From Nitrospirota bacterium (GTDB lineage Bacteria; Nitrospirota; Thermodesulfovibrionia; Thermodesulfovibrionales; JdFR-85), in assembly GCA_003232715.1 (NCBI GenBank), contig QIJG01000243.1, positions 1 to 6,761 on the forward strand: a stretch of 6,761 bases of DNA, read 5' to 3'. Positions 4,378 to 6,761 of this stretch are shown here, piece after piece. The translations under genes and the position numbers were made by a program. Positions within the stretch are counted from its first letter, which is position 1, and the number at the start of each line of letters is the position of its first letter. The notes under the pieces are model-generated. The model was not told where the DNA came from. It made no database searches and saw nothing but the letters and a program-made list of their open reading frames with translations.

Positions 4378-6453
4378 ATGGATCACGGTAAACATTCGGG
4401 ACATGAAAAACATGAAAAAAATCATGACGTGTATGAAGGTCACGACATGGAACACGATGAAGACGCAACACACAAGGAACACAAGGGCCACGACCATAAA
4501 GACCATCACGCCCGGATGGTAGCCGACTTCAGAAAAAGATTCTGGATATCTCTGATTGTCACCGTTCCAATCCTTATGCTTTCACCCCTGGTCCAGAAGT
4601 TCATAGGACTCGGTGAGTCCATCAGGTTTCCAGGCGATCTGTACCTGCTCTTCACCCTCTCGTCCTTTGTCTTCTTCTACGGTGGATACCCGTTTCTCAA
4701 AGGGCTCTTCGACGAATTGAAGTCAGTAAAACCAGGAATGATGACCCTGATCGCAATAGCGATTACAACGGCATATGTTTACAGCAGCGTGGTCGTCTTT
4801 GGATTGAGCGGCAAGATATTCTTCTGGGAACTCGCCACACTTGTTGACATCATGCTCGTTGGTCACTGGATAGAGATGAGGTCTATTATGGGCGCTTCGC
4901 GTGCACTTGAGGCACTGGCAAAGCTCATGCCGTCAGAGGCACACCTGCTACTGCCCGACGGCAGTCTAAAGGATGTGCCGCTGGAGAAACTTACGGTGGG
5001 CGACAGGGTTCTGGTAAAACCTGGAGAGAAGGTCCCGGCTGACGGTGATGTCGTTGACGGCAGGACATCAGTAAACGAGGCCATGCTTACAGGAGAATCA
5101 ATGCCTGTATCAAAAACAGCAGGGGCAAAGATCATAGGCGGTTCAATAAATGGTGAAGGGTCGATTACCGTTGAAATAAGAAAGACAGGGAAGGATTCAT
5201 TTCTTTCCCAGGTAATCGACCTCGTAAAGGAGGCCCAGGAGAGCAAGTCAAAGACACAGGACCTTGCGAATCAGGCCGCCCTGTGGCTCACTGTAATCGC
5301 CCTTGCAGGCGGGGGTATTACATTGTTTGTATGGCTGGTCATAATGAATAAGGACTTTGCCTTTGCCCTTGAAAGGACCGTTACGGTGATGGTTATAACC
5401 TGCCCTCATGCGTTGGGACTTGCTGTACCCCTGGTAGTTGCCGTCTCCACTGCACTCTCCGCCAAAAACGGCCTGCTGATAAGAAACCGTATTGCCTTTG
5501 AGAGGGCAAGGAATATCCAGGCCATCGTTTTTGACAAGACAGGCACTCTCACAGAGGGCAGGTTCGGCGTTACCGATACGATTATCCTTTCAGATAATAT
5601 GGACGAAAAGGAACTCATCAAGTATGCTGCATCAGTTGAGGCACACTCGGAACATCCCATAGCAAAGTCGATTGTAAATTCTTCCGAAACATACCCCGTC
5701 GAAGAGTTCATGGCGATACCCGGCAAAGGGGCCGAAGGCAAGGTAAACGGCAGGGAGGTAAAGGTTGTAAGTCCGGGATACCTGAGAGAACATGATATGA
5801 CTATAACGGATAAACGAATCGAAGAATTGTCATCTCAGGGAAAAACGGTTGTGTTTGTAATAATTGACGGAGGGTTAAAGGGTGCGATAGCACTGGCTGA
5901 TATCATCAGGCCTGAATCAAAGAAAGCAATCTCCATGCTCAGGGGAATGGGCATTAAGTGTATGATGCTTACAGGAGACAATCGCCAGGTTGCCAAATGG
6001 GTGTCGGAAGAACTGAATCTTGACGACTATTTTGCCGAGGTCCTTCCTCATGAAAAGTCGGCAAAGATAAAAGAGGTCCAGCAGAGGGGGCTGGTGGTTG
6101 CAATGACAGGCGATGGCGTAAACGACGCCCCTGCCCTTGCACAGGCGGATGTCGGCATTGCCATTGGAGCAGGAACAGACGTGGCGGTTGAAGCAGCTGA
6201 CATCGTCCTTGTAAAGAGCAATCCCCTTGATGTTGTGGCTATTATCGGTCTTGCCCGTGCAACGTACAAAAAGATGGTCGAGAACCTTGCATGGGCAACA
6301 GGCTACAACGCATTTGCAATACCCCTTGCAGCAGGGGTACTCTATAAATACGGAATACTGCTCAGCCCGGCAATGGGAGCCGTGCTGATGTCTTTAAGCA
6401 CAGTGATAGTGGCAATAAATGCAAAGTTTTTAAAAGTAAAAAAGGTTGTGTGA
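4378..6453 (+). CDS. copB: CopB-type P1B-3 copper/silver-translocating P-type ATPase
   Basis: ATP-driven inner-membrane exporter of copper (or silver), 691 aa. Instead of a CxxC heavy-metal domain it has a His-rich cytoplasmic tail: 13 histidines in residues 1-44. Membrane helices start at about 56. All P-type ATPase signatures are present: T-G-E-S at 238-241 (actuator), the metal-site C-P-H at 342-344, phosphorylated Asp386 in D-K-T-G-T (386-390), the P1B nucleotide-site S-E-H-P with His426-Pro427, T-G-D-N at 532-535 and G-D-G-V-N-D at 578-583. The last helices carry Y-N at 643-644 and MSLSTVIVAINA at 671-682. C-P-H together with a His-rich tail defines the P1B-3 (CopB) group, which transports Cu(II), Cu(I) or Ag(I) depending on the member. 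GGGAGG lies 9 nt before the ATG. It is divergent from the cus-type operon, suggesting two-stage export: CopB to the periplasm, then CusABC outward. Length and domain order are complete, with no defect seen. Confidence 0.97.
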   Translation: MDHGKHSGHEKHEKNHDVYEGHDMEHDEDATHKEHKGHDHKDHHARMVADFRKRFWISLIVTVPILMLSPLVQKFIGLGESIRFPGDLYLLFTLSSFVFFYGGYPFLKGLFDELKSVKPGMMTLIAIAITTAYVYSSVVVFGLSGKIFFWELATLVDIMLVGHWIEMRSIMGASRALEALAKLMPSEAHLLLPDGSLKDVPLEKLTVGDRVLVKPGEKVPADGDVVDGRTSVNEAMLTGESMPVSKTAGAKIIGGSINGEGSITVEIRKTGKDSFLSQVIDLVKEAQESKSKTQDLANQAALWLTVIALAGGGITLFVWLVIMNKDFAFALERTVTVMVITCPHALGLAVPLVVAVSTALSAKNGLLIRNRIAFERARNIQAIVFDKTGTLTEGRFGVTDTIILSDNMDEKELIKYAASVEAHSEHPIAKSIVNSSETYPVEEFMAIPGKGAEGKVNGREVKVVSPGYLREHDMTITDKRIEELSSQGKTVVFVIIDGGLKGAIALADIIRPESKKAISMLRGMGIKCMMLTGDNRQVAKWVSEELNLDDYFAEVLPHEKSAKIKEVQQRGLVVAMTGDGVNDAPALAQADVGIAIGAGTDVAVEAADIVLVKSNPLDVVAIIGLARATYKKMVENLAWATGYNAFAIPLAAGVLYKYGILLSPAMGAVLMSLSTVIVAINAKFLKVKKVV

Positions 6454-6537
6454 TACCCGCGATCAGGAGATATTTCAACCCGGATACAGAGGTGAAAGGT
6501 TGTTGGAAGCGATATGACAGACTCTGAACTCATTCTC

Positions 6538-6556
6538 GATGGACATCGTGTCCATC
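6538..6556. repeat. Internal hairpin 1 of the palindromic element
   Basis: GATGGACATCGTGTCCATC has perfect 8-bp arms (GATGGACA/TGTCCATC) with a 3-nt TCG loop, wholly within the loop of the large palindrome. Confidence 0.75.
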
Positions 6557-6564
6557 TCCGAGGC

Positions 6565-6607
6565 AATTATCACGACTCACCATCCGGGTGAGACAAAAGT
6601 GATAATT
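6565..6607. repeat. Internal hairpin 2 (nested) of the palindromic element
   Basis: The outer arms AATTATCAC (6565-6573) and GTGATAATT (6599-6607) are perfectly complementary. Inside them CTCACC (6576-6581) pairs with GGTGAG (6587-6592) across a 5-nt loop. With hairpin 1 and the 25-bp stem this would fold as a three-way junction. Confidence 0.7.
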
Positions 6608-6645
6608 AAAACCGTTCAGATTCTGTCATATCGCTTCCTTCTCAT

Positions 6646-6659
6646 AAGCAAGGCTTTTT
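6646..6659 (+). terminator. Weak candidate terminator after copB
   Basis: AAGC (6646-6649), loop AAG and GCTT (6653-6656) are followed by further T residues. The stem is only 4 bp. It could act together with the large palindrome just upstream, which ends at 6638, but termination here is uncertain. Confidence 0.25.
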
Positions 6660-6684
6660 ATTGATGATCCGGGGGGGAAATGTC

Positions 6685-6713
6685 TTGTATCCACGGACAA
6701 TATGTGGTATGAT
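6685..6713 (+). promoter_or_regulatory. Candidate promoter for the right-edge gene
   Basis: TTGTAT (6685-6690) and TATGAT (6708-6713) are separated by 17 bp. Transcription would begin near 6720, just before the ribosome-binding site at about 6724. The -10 matches 5 of 6 and the -35 only 3 of 6. Confidence 0.4.
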
Positions 6714-6739
6714 TTCACAAAGAAAGGAGGTGAGAATCA

Positions 6740-6761
6740 ATGACGATCAAAAAGCTTACAA
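6740..6761 (+). CDS. Start of an unidentified gene (cut by right edge)
   Basis: ATG at 6740 opens a frame reading M-T-I-K-K-L-T before the window ends. It is preceded by AAAGGAGGTGA (6724-6734), an almost full-length match to the 16S rRNA anti-Shine-Dalgarno sequence, with GGAGG 9 nt before the ATG, and by a promoter candidate at 6685-6713. Seven codons are far too few to name a product. It appears to be its own transcription unit, separated from copB by the palindromic element. Confidence 0.6.

Larger units (their letters stand above)
6505..6638. mobile_element. 134-bp palindromic MITE-like element with 25-bp terminal inverted repeats
   Basis: The left arm 6505-6529 (begins GGAAGCGATATGACAG) and right arm 6614-6638 (ends CTGTCATATCGCTTCC) are reverse complements at 24 of 25 positions; the only mismatch is C6522 against T6621. 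The 84-bp interior holds two further hairpins (6538-6556 and 6565-6607) and no coding frame of note. The size and terminal repeats suit a non-autonomous mobile element. The flanks show only a TT/TT match, so a target duplication is not demonstrated. A structured RNA or a readthrough barrier after copB are the alternatives. Confidence 0.6.

Noticed and set aside
4863..5246. Minus-strand frame of 127 codons inside copB
   Set aside because: Antisense shadow of the conserved actuator region of the ATPase; Ser/Pro-rich translation without family features.
6476..6502. CAACC/GGTTG inverted repeat just after copB as a terminator
   Set aside because: The stem is only 5 bp with a 17-nt loop and no T-run follows.
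6342..6566. Minus-strand frame of 74 codons at the copB end and palindrome
   Set aside because: Overlaps the conserved copB C terminus and begins inside the palindromic element; no ribosome-binding site or family similarity seen.
6671..6677. Run of seven G residues
   Set aside because: A slippage-prone tract could control phase, but it lies before the predicted promoter and outside any reading frame, so there is no support for a role.

Overview
The window is a copper/silver export locus from a Gram-negative bacterium. It encodes an outer-membrane efflux protein and a periplasmic adaptor, and base composition is moderate, with the outer-membrane and YtkA-like genes visibly AT-richer than the adaptor gene. 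I cannot name the species. The style (YtkA-like protein, TolC-like protein, CusB with a DUF3347 tail, CusA, CopB ATPase) would suit an environmental lineage such as Nitrospirota or deltaproteobacteria, but that is only a guess.

Layout. A minus-strand operon runs leftwards from about 4050 in the order YtkA-like periplasmic protein (4051-3695), TolC/CusC-like outer-membrane factor (3689-2406), CusB-like adaptor (2347-325, frameshifted) and CusA-like RND pump (325 to beyond the left edge). The genes are packed tightly: 5 nt, 58 nt and a 1-nt stop/start overlap. A divergent 326-bp regulatory region (4052-4377) separates this operon from a plus-strand CopB-type (CPH motif) P1B ATPase (4378-6453). 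Downstream of copB lies a 134-bp near-perfect palindromic element (6505-6638) with two internal hairpins. It is followed by a promoter and a very strong ribosome-binding site for a gene cut off by the right edge (6740 onward).

How it works. CopB would move copper or silver from cytoplasm to periplasm. The YtkA-like protein and the metal-binding parts of CusB could handle the periplasmic metal. CusA-CusB-CusC would then carry it across the outer membrane.

Most notable points. (1) The adaptor gene is split by a 7-bp tandem duplication (965-978). Removing one copy gives a single uninterrupted 671-codon reading frame. (2) The break falls inside a three-copy repeat encoding a Lys/Met-rich linker (M-D-M-K-M motifs) that joins the CusB adaptor to a C-terminal DUF3347 domain. 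(3) The 134-bp palindrome has 25-bp arms matching at 24 of 25 positions and looks like a MITE or a structured RNA/DNA element of unknown family.
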